A stretch of DNA of 64,000 nucleotides, from positions 558,001-622,000 of the forward strand of contig NZ_JBGMWH010000002.1 in NCBI RefSeq assembly GCF_041514305.1. The letters run 5' to 3'. A model generated the notes under the pieces. The model worked only from the letters and a program-made list of their open reading frames with translations. It did not search any database and was not told the origin of the DNA. Shown here one piece after another: positions 54,990-63,099 of the stretch. Source of the stretch: Salinarimonas chemoclinalis. Lineage in GTDB: Bacteria; Pseudomonadota; Alphaproteobacteria; Rhizobiales; Beijerinckiaceae. Positions within the stretch are counted from its first letter, which is position 1, and every line of letters begins with the position of its first letter. The position numbers were made by a program, and so were the translations under genes.

Positions 54990-55006
54990 CCGCGCGTGCC
55001 GCGCGG
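54990..55006. terminator. Hairpin between convergent hemF and sulfoquinovosidase genes
   Basis: CCGCGCG / CGCGCGG with loop TGC, followed within 5 bp by the palindrome TCCCCCGGGGGA, lies in the 75-bp convergent gap. No T-run; candidate only. Confidence 0.45.
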
Positions 55007-55032
55007 ACTCCTCCCCCGGGGGACGAAGCGGG

Positions 55033-57048
55033 TCAGCGGGTCGCGAACTCCCGGCCGATGCCCTCGAACAGCTCCGCGAAGCCGCTGCCCTCCCTCCAGA
55101 ACACCGGCGGCTCGCCGAAGGGCGCCGCGACGGTGACGTCCGCCCCGCCCTCGAAGCGCTCGCCGGACCAGAGGTGGACCCAGCGCGCGCCGGCCGGCAG
55201 CCGGGTCGTCCACTCCCGCTCGCCCGCGCGCCAGACCGGCGCGACGAGCAGATCGCGGCCGTAGAGGTAGGCGTCCTGCACGTCGAAGGTCCGCGCATCC
55301 TCCTCGAAATGCAGGAAGAGCGGGCGCTGGCAGGGCAGCCCGGTCTCGCTCGCCTCGGCGACGAGCGTGCGCAGGTAGGGCACGAGCGCCGTCCAGATCC
55401 GCGTCGCGCGGGCGAAGTGCGCGAGCAGTTCCGGGCTGTCGTCGAACTGGATGTTCTCGCGCGGCCGGTTGCCCTCGTGGGTGCGCATCACCGGCGTGAA
55501 AGCGGCCATCTCCGCCCAGCGGATCATCAGCTCGGCCGTGCGCACGTTGCCGAACAGGCTCGTGTAGCCGCCGATGTCGGAATGATGGTAGGCGTTGCCG
55601 ACGAGACCCGAGGACAGCGCGCCGCAGATGACGGTGACGAGCCCGTCGTGCCGCGAGAAGTCCACCGACTGATCGCCCGCCCAGAGCAGCGGGCAGTGCC
55701 GCTGCACGCCGGTGAAGCCCGCGCGCATGAAGAACAGCGCCTCGCCGGTCATGCCGCGGTTCTCCACCGCGCGCGCGTTCACCTCCGCCCAGAGCACGGG
55801 CCAGGCATTGTGCATCAGCATCGGGTCGGAGCCGTCCGAGAGGACGACGTCGACGGGCAGGTACTCGCCGAAATCCGCCATCCAGCCGGACAGGCCGGCA
55901 TCGAGCATTTCCTGCCCGATCACGCGCTCCTCGAACCAGGCGCAGGCCGCGGGCGACGTGAAGTCGACGACGCCGCAGTCGAATTCCCCGAAATCGACCC
56001 GGTAGGTGTCGCCGGCGCGATTCCGCGCGAGGTGCCCGGCCGCCTCCGCCTCCGGGTAGAGCGTGCCGTCGACGGCGAGATAGGGGTTCACGTAGCCCAT
56101 GAAGCGGATGCCGCGCGCGTTCAGCGACACGATCGCGTCGCGCAGGCCCGGGTACCAGCGCTCGTTCGCCCGCCAGTCCCAGAACAGGCGCCGGCCGAAG
56201 GACGTGTCGCGGATGCCGACCCAGTCCTCGCACCACAGCGCCGAGACCGCGCAGCCCGCCTCGAGGTATTTCTCGAGGCGCTGGAGCGAGTTGGCGCCGT
56301 CCTTCAACCCGATGATCGCGCCGTTCATCACCCACTCGGGCAGCGGCGGCTGGCGGCCGAAGCGCTCGGAGAGGCGCGAGACGAGCGCCTCGAGGCTCGG
56401 CGCGCCGAACAGCTCGATGCGCGCGGGCACGGCCCAGACCTCGATCTCGTGGAACGAGCGGCGGCGGAAGTCGAAGGCGCAATAGGCGGTCGTCTCGACG
56501 TGGAGCGCGTAGCGGCGCGTCGAGAGGTAGGTCGGCTGCGGGTAGTTGGTGTGCCAGTAGTCGCCACCGGCGCCGCCGGTCTTGTCCGCCTGGAAGGTGA
56601 TCTCGCTCTTCTTGTCGCGCCCGACGCCGGGCTCGGAGGTCCAGAGCGGGAACTCGCGGCCGGAGAGGTCGAAATACGACATCTGCTCCCCGCCCCCGTA
56701 GACGCGCTCGCCCTCCTCCGCCTCGACGCGCAGCCAGAAACGGTCGATCGCCGCGTCCGCCTCCACGAAGACGAGGGCGCCCGCCTCCGCGTCGCCCTCG
56801 ATCGCCGCGACGAGGCGCGGCTTCGCCTCGGAGCTCGTCGAGAAGGCGACGAGGCGCCCCGCGATCGCCGCGTGGCGCAGGCCGACGCGCTCCTCGACGT
56901 GATCCTCGATCTCGAAATTGCCACGGTACATCGCGATCCGCGGCTCGCCGCGCCCGACGAAGAGGCAGGGACGGTCGGGCCGGTGGCGCAGCACGAGGCG
57001 CGCGCCGAGATACAGGTCGAAGCCGTCGTCGACAGCGACGAGGTGCAT
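55033..57048 (-). CDS. yihQ: Sulfoquinovosidase (GH31, YihQ-like)
   Basis: This 671-residue glycoside hydrolase should release sulfoquinovose (6-sulfo-quinovose) from sulfoquinovosyl glycerides. The catalytic nucleophile is Asp392 in GWMADFGEYLPVD and the acid/base Asp459 in WAGDQSVDF; their 67-residue spacing equals that of E. coli YihQ as I recall it. The sulfonate-recognition residues read Lys249 (IIGLKDG), Glu274 (LWCEDW), Arg287 and Trp290 (TSFGRRLFWDW). This is the KERW signature of the Agrobacterium-type enzymes; E. coli has QQRW. No signal peptide, so it is cytoplasmic. ATG at 57048. It is the last gene of the sulfo-ED operon. Confidence 0.93.
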   Translation of the reverse strand: MHLVAVDDGFDLYLGARLVLRHRPDRPCLFVGRGEPRIAMYRGNFEIEDHVEERVGLRHAAIAGRLVAFSTSSEAKPRLVAAIEGDAEAGALVFVEADAAIDRFWLRVEAEEGERVYGGGEQMSYFDLSGREFPLWTSEPGVGRDKKSEITFQADKTGGAGGDYWHTNYPQPTYLSTRRYALHVETTAYCAFDFRRRSFHEIEVWAVPARIELFGAPSLEALVSRLSERFGRQPPLPEWVMNGAIIGLKDGANSLQRLEKYLEAGCAVSALWCEDWVGIRDTSFGRRLFWDWRANERWYPGLRDAIVSLNARGIRFMGYVNPYLAVDGTLYPEAEAAGHLARNRAGDTYRVDFGEFDCGVVDFTSPAACAWFEERVIGQEMLDAGLSGWMADFGEYLPVDVVLSDGSDPMLMHNAWPVLWAEVNARAVENRGMTGEALFFMRAGFTGVQRHCPLLWAGDQSVDFSRHDGLVTVICGALSSGLVGNAYHHSDIGGYTSLFGNVRTAELMIRWAEMAAFTPVMRTHEGNRPRENIQFDDSPELLAHFARATRIWTALVPYLRTLVAEASETGLPCQRPLFLHFEEDARTFDVQDAYLYGRDLLVAPVWRAGEREWTTRLPAGARWVHLWSGERFEGGADVTVAAPFGEPPVFWREGSGFAELFEGIGREFATR

Positions 57049-57061
57049 GGGGAGGGTGCCT

Positions 57062-57847
57062 TCAGTTCTGGGTGAGGCCGGCGTCGACGACGAAGTTCGC
57101 ACCGGTGCAGCCGGCGCTCTCCTCCGACGCGAGGAAGAGCGCCATGCGCGCGACGTGGCTCGCGTCGAGCCGAAACTTGAGCGCCTGGAGATCGAGGAAC
57201 TGGCGGTTCAGCTCGGGCGTGAGCCAGAGCTTCTCCTGGCGCTCGGTGAGGATCGCGCCGGGGACGAGGCAGTTGACGCGAATGCCCGACGCCCCGAGCT
57301 CGCGCGCCAGCGTCTTGGTCAAGCCGTTGAGCGCGGCCTTCGCCGTCGTGTAGCCGACCATGCCCGGGCGCCCGCGCATCCAGGAGATGGAGCCCAGCAT
57401 GATCACCGAGCCCCCGCCCCGCTCCGCCATCCCCGGCGCGAGCGCCTGGGTGGCGAAGAAGTGGTGGTCGAGGTTGAGCGCCAGCGCCCGGCGCCAGTAG
57501 TCCGGCTCGACGCTCTCCATGGCGTGGCGGTCGTCGCGGCCGGCATTGTTGACGAGCGCCGCGACGCCCTCGTAGCGCGCCTCGATGCGTGCGAGCGTGG
57601 CGCGCAGGGCGGCAATGTCGGTGATGTCGCAGGCGTCGAAGGCGGCTCCGGTCTCCCCGGCCAGCGCCCGGCCGGCCGCCTCGTCGATGTCGAGGAAGGC
57701 GACCTGCGCCTCCTGGGCGGCGAAGGCGCGCACCATTTCCGCGCCGATACCCGAGGCGCCGCCGGTGATCACCACGGCGCGGCCCTTCAGCGAGCGGTAG
57801 CGCACCGATCCGTAATCGTGGAGACCCGTTCGCGTGTCGCTCGCCAT
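57062..57847 (-). CDS. SDR-family sulfoquinovose dehydrogenase (predicted)
   Basis: This 261-residue short-chain dehydrogenase is predicted to oxidise sulfoquinovose C1 to the sulfogluconolactone with NAD+. The cofactor motif is TGGASGIG (residues 28-35), NNAG follows at 100-103, and the active site is Ser153/155 (MLGSISWM), Tyr166 and Lys170 (YTTAK). Its stop lies just upstream of the SQase start and it begins 1 bp after the lactonase stop, so it sits mid-operon. The substrate is inferred from the operon; the fold alone would fit many sugars. Confidence 0.85.
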   Translation of the reverse strand: MASDTRTGLHDYGSVRYRSLKGRAVVITGGASGIGAEMVRAFAAQEAQVAFLDIDEAAGRALAGETGAAFDACDITDIAALRATLARIEARYEGVAALVNNAGRDDRHAMESVEPDYWRRALALNLDHHFFATQALAPGMAERGGGSVIMLGSISWMRGRPGMVGYTTAKAALNGLTKTLARELGASGIRVNCLVPGAILTERQEKLWLTPELNRQFLDLQALKFRLDASHVARMALFLASEESAGCTGANFVVDAGLTQN

Positions 57848-57848
57848 C

Positions 57849-58742
57849 TCAGAGATCCGGATCGAAGAGCGGCTCGAGCCGCCCGGGCACGTCCACGTCC
57901 ACCGCGAAGAGCCCGCCCGCGTGCGGCGTCTGCGCGAGTTCCGCCTCGGGCCGCCCCGCGCGCGCGGTCGTCACGTAGAGGGTCTTCAGGTCGCGCCCAC
58001 CGAAGGCGACCATGGTCGGGCATCGCGCCGGGATCGGGATCTCGGCGAGGAGCACGCCGTCCGGGGACCAGCGCTGGATCCGGGAGCCCTCGTAGAGCGC
58101 CGTCCAGTAGCAGCCGTCGACGTCGAGCGCGGCGCCGTCCGGTCGCGCGCGGTCCGCCGCGTCGCGGTCGAGCCGGCAGAACACCTCGCCCTCCTCCAGC
58201 GTGCCGGTCGCGGGGTCGTAGGCGTAGCGGCAGACGGTGTAGCGCGGCGTGTCCGCGTGGAAGACGGTGCGGCCGTCGGCGGAGAAGGCGAGGCCGTTCG
58301 AGGTCATCAGCCCGTCGAGGAGCTTCGTCAGCCCCGATCGGTCGAGCCGGTAGAGCCCCGCGCGCCCGCCGCGCTCCTCGTCGATCGTGCCGACGAGGAA
58401 GCGCCCGGCGGGATCGACGCGCCCGTCGTTGAAGCGCGACCAGGCGCGGTCCTCTGGATTGTCGGCGAGCTTCCTCAGAACGGACCCGTCGCGCGCGAGG
58501 AGGAACACGCCCGAGCGCATGCCGGCGACGAGCGCGCGCCCCCTGGTCAGCCCGATGCAGCCGATGTCCTCGCCCACGGCGGCCATGGCGTGCGCGCCGC
58601 TCTGGGGATGGTAGCGGTGGATGGCGCGGCCCTCGATGTCGACGAACCAGAGCGCCTCCTCCTGCGCGTCCCACAGCGGGCTCTCGCCGAGCAGGGCCGC
58701 GCAGTCGAGGACGAGGCAGGCTTCGTGCGCGGCGCTCGTCAT
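57849..58742 (-). CDS. SMP-30/gluconolactonase-family sulfolactonase (predicted)
   Basis: This 297-residue six-bladed propeller enzyme is predicted to hydrolyse 6-deoxy-6-sulfogluconolactone to the sulfogluconate. Metal ligands are visible: Glu20 in LGESPLW, the Asn in SRFNDGRVDPAGRF, another in LMTSNGLAFSADGRTVF, and the Asp in RPDGAALDVDGCYW. ATG at 58742 overlaps the mutarotase stop (ATGA). The role is inferred from the neighbouring SQase and dehydrogenase. Confidence 0.88.
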   Translation of the reverse strand: MTSAAHEACLVLDCAALLGESPLWDAQEEALWFVDIEGRAIHRYHPQSGAHAMAAVGEDIGCIGLTRGRALVAGMRSGVFLLARDGSVLRKLADNPEDRAWSRFNDGRVDPAGRFLVGTIDEERGGRAGLYRLDRSGLTKLLDGLMTSNGLAFSADGRTVFHADTPRYTVCRYAYDPATGTLEEGEVFCRLDRDAADRARPDGAALDVDGCYWTALYEGSRIQRWSPDGVLLAEIPIPARCPTMVAFGGRDLKTLYVTTARAGRPEAELAQTPHAGGLFAVDVDVPGRLEPLFDPDL

Positions 58743-59638
58743 GGCAGGCGCTCCACGGATATGCGGGCGCTCGCGACGAGGCGCTCGTTGGGCGCGAGGA
58801 TGCGCAGGCCGTGGTCCTTCACCTCGGCCATGCGGTTGATCGCGTCGGGCATGTGCGAGACCGGCTCGACGCAGAAGAAGTCCTTGCCCGGCGGCACGAA
58901 GACGACGCAGTGCCCGAAGACCGCGTCCGCCGTGATGGCGAGCGCGAGCCTGCGATCGGGATAGACGATCTGCGCCTCGCCGCCGAAGCCGGCGAAGGCG
59001 TTGTCGAGGGTGACGCTCTCGACCTCCCTGAGCACGGAGAAGTCGAAGTCGCCCGTCGGCGCGTCGCGGCGCACCGGAATCTCGCGCTCGTCGGCGATCC
59101 AGAGGCTCGCCGCGCGAAAGCGCAGGCCCGCGCCCGGGCGGCGGGGGAAGTAGGGGTGGAAGCCGAGCCCGCAGGGCATCGGGCGCGCGTCGCGGTTCTC
59201 GACCGTGAGCGTCATGACGAGGGAGGTCGTCTCGAGCGCGTAGGTCAGCTCCGCGCGCATGCGCCAGGGCCACAGCCCGGCGCCCTCCCCTTCGGGATCG
59301 TGGTCGAGCACCAGCGTCGCCGCGCTCTCGGAGCGCGGGCCGATCTCCCAGGCGCTGCGCCAGCCGAAGCCGTGGAGGTAATGCGGGCTCTCGCCGAAGT
59401 TCGGCACGAGCCGGTGTTCCTGCCCGCAGAAGGTGAAGCGGCCCTGGTCGATGCGTCCGGAGACCGGCACGAGCGGGAACGAGGAGGTCAGCGTTGCGTC
59501 CCCGCTCGCCAACATCTCGGGCGTCGTCTCGCGTAGGATCGGCACGTCGCCGATCCGGAATCCCGTGATCGCTCCCCCGACCGCGGGCGCGAGGTCGAGG
59601 GCGAGCTCGCCGTTGGTGAGTGTGAGGATCTCGGTCAT
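58739..59638 (-). CDS. Aldose 1-epimerase family sulfoquinovose mutarotase (predicted)
   Basis: This 299-residue galactose mutarotase-like enzyme is predicted to interconvert the anomers of sulfoquinovose before oxidation. Catalytic histidines appear in HYLHGFGWRSAW and GLGFHPYFPRR, and the catalytic Glu in FFCVEPVSHMPDA. Beta-sandwich strands run throughout and there is no signal peptide. It overlaps the lactonase gene by 4 nt. Annotated as an SQ mutarotase by context. Confidence 0.87.
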   Translation of the reverse strand: MTEILTLTNGELALDLAPAVGGAITGFRIGDVPILRETTPEMLASGDATLTSSFPLVPVSGRIDQGRFTFCGQEHRLVPNFGESPHYLHGFGWRSAWEIGPRSESAATLVLDHDPEGEGAGLWPWRMRAELTYALETTSLVMTLTVENRDARPMPCGLGFHPYFPRRPGAGLRFRAASLWIADEREIPVRRDAPTGDFDFSVLREVESVTLDNAFAGFGGEAQIVYPDRRLALAITADAVFGHCVVFVPPGKDFFCVEPVSHMPDAINRMAEVKDHGLRILAPNERLVASARISVERLP

Positions 59639-59662
59639 CGCGGGCGCTCCTCGCGTCGTGCG

Positions 59663-60469
59663 TCAGTAGGCGGCCGCGGGGCCGCCTGCGGGGGACGCGT
59701 TCGCGCCGCGCAGCGTTCCGAGCCAATCGGCCGCGCGCCCGGTCATCATCGCGACGTCGGAGGCGACGGCGGCGAACGCGTAGCCGTAGTCGAGGAAACG
59801 CGCGACCATGTCCGGGTTCGGCCCGACGATTCCGATCGGCTTGCCCACGGCCTTCGCGCCCTCGGCGGCCCGCGCGATCAGCGCCTGCACCTCCGCATGC
59901 CCCACCTGCCCCATCCGCCCCATCGCGGCGGAGAGGTCGCCCGGCCCGACGAACAGCGCGTCGACGCCGGGTACCGCCGCGATCTCCGCGAGGCGCGCGA
60001 TCGCGCGGGGCGTCTCGAGCTGGACGATCACGAAGGTCTCGCTGTCGGCGCGTCCGAGATAGTCGCTCGCGCGCCCGAAGCGGGAGGCGCGGTGCACGGC
60101 GGCGACTCCGCGCACGCCCGTCGGCGGGTAGCGGGCGAAGGACACGGCGGCGCGCGCCTCCTCCGCGCTCTCGACGAAGGGGACCATCACGGTCTCCGCG
60201 CCGAGGTCCAGCACGCGCTTGACCATCACCTGGTCGTTCCAGGGCAGGCGCACCACGGGGGCGGCGCCCGTGCAGCCGATCGCGCGCAGGATGTGGGCGA
60301 GGTCGCCGAGATCGATCGGCACGTGCTCCATGTCGACGACGAGGAAGTCGAAGCCGACATGCCCCATCGCCTCGGCGGTGGAGGGCGCCGCCGCCATCAG
60401 CCAGCTCCCGAGGGGCGCGGTGGGGCCGGCCGCGAGGCGGCGCTTGAAGCGGTTGGTGATGTCGATCAT
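59663..60469 (-). CDS. HpcH/HpaI-family aldolase (predicted KDSG aldolase)
   Basis: This 268-residue class II aldolase is predicted to split 2-keto-3,6-dideoxy-6-sulfogluconate into pyruvate and sulfolactaldehyde. Metal ligands are Glu in VQLETPRAIA and Asp in FVGPGDLSAAMG. The general base pair and the substrate Arg lie in VVDMEHVPID and VVRLPWND. It starts 7 bp after the dehydratase stop. Substrate assignment is contextual; the fold is shared with many 2-keto acid aldolases. Confidence 0.88.
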   Translation of the reverse strand: MIDITNRFKRRLAAGPTAPLGSWLMAAAPSTAEAMGHVGFDFLVVDMEHVPIDLGDLAHILRAIGCTGAAPVVRLPWNDQVMVKRVLDLGAETVMVPFVESAEEARAAVSFARYPPTGVRGVAAVHRASRFGRASDYLGRADSETFVIVQLETPRAIARLAEIAAVPGVDALFVGPGDLSAAMGRMGQVGHAEVQALIARAAEGAKAVGKPIGIVGPNPDMVARFLDYGYAFAAVASDVAMMTGRAADWLGTLRGANASPAGGPAAAY

Positions 60470-60476
60470 CGCGGCC

Positions 60477-62213
60477 TCAGTAGATCGGCGGCTCGGGGAC
60501 GGCGGGTCCCGCGGCCAGGAAATCGAAGTCGCAGCCCTCGTGCGCCTGGGAGACGTGGCGCTGGTAGAGGGCGGCGAAGGAGCGGTCGTAGCGGTAGGCG
60601 GTGGGCGTCCACTCCGCGCGGCGGCGCGCGAGCTCGGCCTCGTCCACCTTCATGTCGAGGCGCCCCGCGGGGACGTCGAGCACGACGACGTCCCCGGTGC
60701 GCAGGAGGCCGAGCGGCCCGCCGACGGCGGCCTCGGGCGAGACGTGGAGGACGCAGGTGCCGTAATGCGTGCCGCTCATGCGCCCGTCGCAGATGCGCAC
60801 CATGTCGCGCACGCCGGCCACGAGCAGCTTCTTTGGAATGGGCAGGTTGCCCCATTCGGGCATGCCCGGCGCGCCGACGGGGCCGGCGTTGCGCAGCACG
60901 AGCACCGTGCTCTCGTCCACGTCGAGATCGGGATCGTCGATCGCGGCCTTCATCGCGCCGGGGTCGTCGAAGACGAGGGCACGGCCCTCGTGGCGCAGGA
61001 ACTTCGGGCTCGCGGCGGAGGTCTTCATCACCGCGCCGTCGGGGGCGAGGTTGCCGCGCAGAACGGCGAGCGTACGGCCCCGCTCCAGCGGGACGGCGGG
61101 ATCGGCGAGATCGCGGATGACGTCGTCGTTCCAGCAGGGCGCCTCGGCGAGCGCCTCGCCGAGCGTGCGGCCCTCCACCGTCGGGCGGGAGAGGTCGAGA
61201 TGCGCCTCGAGCTTCTTCAGGAGCGCCGGCAGCCCGCCGGCGAACCAGAAGTCCTCCATCAGGTAGTCGCCCGAGGGAAACAGGTTCGCCAGGACGGGGA
61301 TGCGCGCCGACACCGCGGCCATGTCGTCGAGCGTCAGGTCCACCCCCGCGCGGCGCGCCATGGCGACGAGGTGGACGGCGGCGTTGGTCGAGCCGCCCAT
61401 CGCCATGTAGGCGACGAGCCCGTTCACGAAGGTCTCGCGCGAGAGGATGGTGGAGGGGCGCACGTCCTCCCAGATCATTTGCACGATCCGCTCGCCGCAG
61501 GCCGAGGCCATGCGGGCATGGCCGGAATCCACCGCGGGGATGGAGGACGCGCCGAAGAGCGTGAGCCCCATCGCGTCGACGATGGAGGTCATGGTCGAGG
61601 CCGTGCCCATCGTGTTGCAGGTGCCGGCCGAGCGCGTCATGCGGCTCTCGAGGTCGACCCAGTCTTGCGCCGAGAGGCGGCCGGCGCGGTACTCGTCCCA
61701 GTACTTCTTCGTGTGGGTGCCCGCGCCCGTCTTCACGCCGCGCCATTGCCCGTTCGACATCGGCCCCGCCGGGCAGTAGATCACCGGCACGTCCATCGAG
61801 ATCGCGCCCATCAGCAGGCCCGGCGTGGACTTGTCGCAGCCGCCGAGAAGCACCGCCCCGTCGACCGGGTGCGAGCGCAAGAGCTCTTCCGCCTCCATGG
61901 CGAGGAAGTTGCGGTAGAGCATGGTCGTGGGCTTGACCATCACCTCGCCGACCGAGAGCGCCGGCAGCTCGACGGGGTAGCCGCCCGCCTGCCAGACGCC
62001 GCGCTTCACCGCCTCTGCCCGCTCGCGCAGATGCGCGTGGCACGGGCTCATGTCGGACCAGGTGTTGAGGATCGCGACGACGGGCTTGCCCATGAACTCC
62101 TCGCGCCGCATGCCCATCTGCTGCGTGCGCTGGCGATGCGCGAAGGCGCGCATGTCGTCGGCGGCGTACCAGCGCTGGGAACGCAGGCTGTCCAGGGTGC
62201 GGCGGGCGATCAT
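60477..62213 (-). CDS. IlvD/Edd-family sulfogluconate dehydratase (predicted)
   Basis: This 578-residue Fe-S dehydratase is predicted to convert 6-deoxy-6-sulfogluconate to the 2-keto-3-deoxy product. Cluster cysteines are in WSDMSPCHAH, LLGGCDKSTPG and SAGTCNTMGTAST; IlvD/Edd signatures GNLAPDGAVMK and CDGRMSGTHYG are present. Sequence differs from the biosynthetic ilvD at 39.1 kb. The ATG at 62213 follows GAGAGAGG. It is the first gene of the sulfo-ED operon, 25 nt or so from the predicted transcription start. Confidence 0.88.
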   Translation of the reverse strand: MIARRTLDSLRSQRWYAADDMRAFAHRQRTQQMGMRREEFMGKPVVAILNTWSDMSPCHAHLRERAEAVKRGVWQAGGYPVELPALSVGEVMVKPTTMLYRNFLAMEAEELLRSHPVDGAVLLGGCDKSTPGLLMGAISMDVPVIYCPAGPMSNGQWRGVKTGAGTHTKKYWDEYRAGRLSAQDWVDLESRMTRSAGTCNTMGTASTMTSIVDAMGLTLFGASSIPAVDSGHARMASACGERIVQMIWEDVRPSTILSRETFVNGLVAYMAMGGSTNAAVHLVAMARRAGVDLTLDDMAAVSARIPVLANLFPSGDYLMEDFWFAGGLPALLKKLEAHLDLSRPTVEGRTLGEALAEAPCWNDDVIRDLADPAVPLERGRTLAVLRGNLAPDGAVMKTSAASPKFLRHEGRALVFDDPGAMKAAIDDPDLDVDESTVLVLRNAGPVGAPGMPEWGNLPIPKKLLVAGVRDMVRICDGRMSGTHYGTCVLHVSPEAAVGGPLGLLRTGDVVVLDVPAGRLDMKVDEAELARRRAEWTPTAYRYDRSFAALYQRHVSQAHEGCDFDFLAAGPAVPEPPIY

Positions 62214-62244
62214 CGAGCCTCTCTCGGGGTTCCTCCGATCGCGC

Positions 62245-62272
62245 ATCTTAGCGCTGCGAAATTCCGGCGCAA
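62245..62272 (-). promoter_or_regulatory. Candidate sigma70 promoter of the sulfo-ED operon
   Basis: On the minus strand TTGCGC (62272-62267) and TAAGAT (62250-62245) are spaced by 16 bp, with a start near 62238. The elements lie in the 124-bp gap before the dehydratase gene. No regulator gene is adjacent in the window. Confidence 0.5.
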
Positions 62273-62337
62273 GGCGGATCCCCGAGGCCGCGGATGCGTG
62301 GATTTCGGATCGGCCCCTCCCTCCCGGGCGGCTCGGC

Positions 62338-63099
62338 TCAGCTCTTGAGCCGCCATCCGGTCTTGAAGATCCACGCCACGATCGCGAGGCAGACGAGCAT
62401 GAACACGAAGGTCATCGCCAGGCTCACCGCCGGCGCGACGTCGGCGACACCGTAGAAGCTCCAGCGGAAGCCGCTGACGAGATAGAGCACCGGGTTGAGC
62501 AGCGCGATCGTGTCCCACGGCTCCGGCAGCATCGTGATCGAGTAGAACGTGCCGCCGAGGAAGGCGAGCGGCGTCACCACCATCAGCGGGATCAGCTGGA
62601 GGCGCTGGAACGAGTCCGCCCAGATCCCGATGATGAAGCCGAACAGGCTGAACGCCGTGCAGGTGAGCACCAGGAAAGCCGCCGTCCAGAGCGGGTGCAC
62701 GATCGTGTAGTCGACGAAGATGCGGGCCGTCGCCAGGATGAGGCAGCCGATCAGCACCGATTTCGTCGCCGCCGCGCCGACGTAGCCGATCACGGTCTCC
62801 ACCGCCGAGACGGGTGCGGAGAGCAGCTCGTAGATCGTGCCCTGGAACTTCGGCAGGTAGATGCCGAAGGACGAGTTCGTCAGGCTCTCGGTGATGACCG
62901 TGAGCATGATCAGCCCCGGCACGATGAAGGCGCCGTAGGAGATGCCCTCGATCGTGTCGATCCGTGAGCCGATCGCGGAGCCGAAGACGATGAAATAGAG
63001 CGACGTCGAGAGCACGGGCGCTGCGACGCTCTGCATGATCGTGCGCCGGAAGCGGTTCATCTCGAACAGGTAGATGGCGCGGATGCCGTTGAGGTTCAT
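62338..63099 (-). CDS. ABC-2 type exporter permease (YadH/NodJ-like)
   Basis: This 253-residue permease has six membrane helices of the ABC-2 family. It begins MNLNGIRAIYLFEMNRFRRTIMQ; conserved segments are GAFIVPGLIMLTVITES and TPLAFLGGTFYSITMLP. Its partner ATPase gene overlaps by 4 nt upstream. Such two-protein pumps export lipids, polysaccharide or drugs. It is not a sugar importer, and a promoter candidate separates it from the sulfo-ED operon, so it is not part of that pathway. Confidence 0.9.
   Translation of the reverse strand: MNLNGIRAIYLFEMNRFRRTIMQSVAAPVLSTSLYFIVFGSAIGSRIDTIEGISYGAFIVPGLIMLTVITESLTNSSFGIYLPKFQGTIYELLSAPVSAVETVIGYVGAAATKSVLIGCLILATARIFVDYTIVHPLWTAAFLVLTCTAFSLFGFIIGIWADSFQRLQLIPLMVVTPLAFLGGTFYSITMLPEPWDTIALLNPVLYLVSGFRWSFYGVADVAPAVSLAMTFVFMLVCLAIVAWIFKTGWRLKS

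Noticed and set aside
57062..62213. The operon as a plain galactose/arabinose or gluconate ED pathway
   Set aside because: The dehydrogenase, lactonase, dehydratase and aldolase would fit, but the linked GH31 enzyme has the sulfonate-binding KERW residues at exact SQase spacing, favouring sulfoquinovose.
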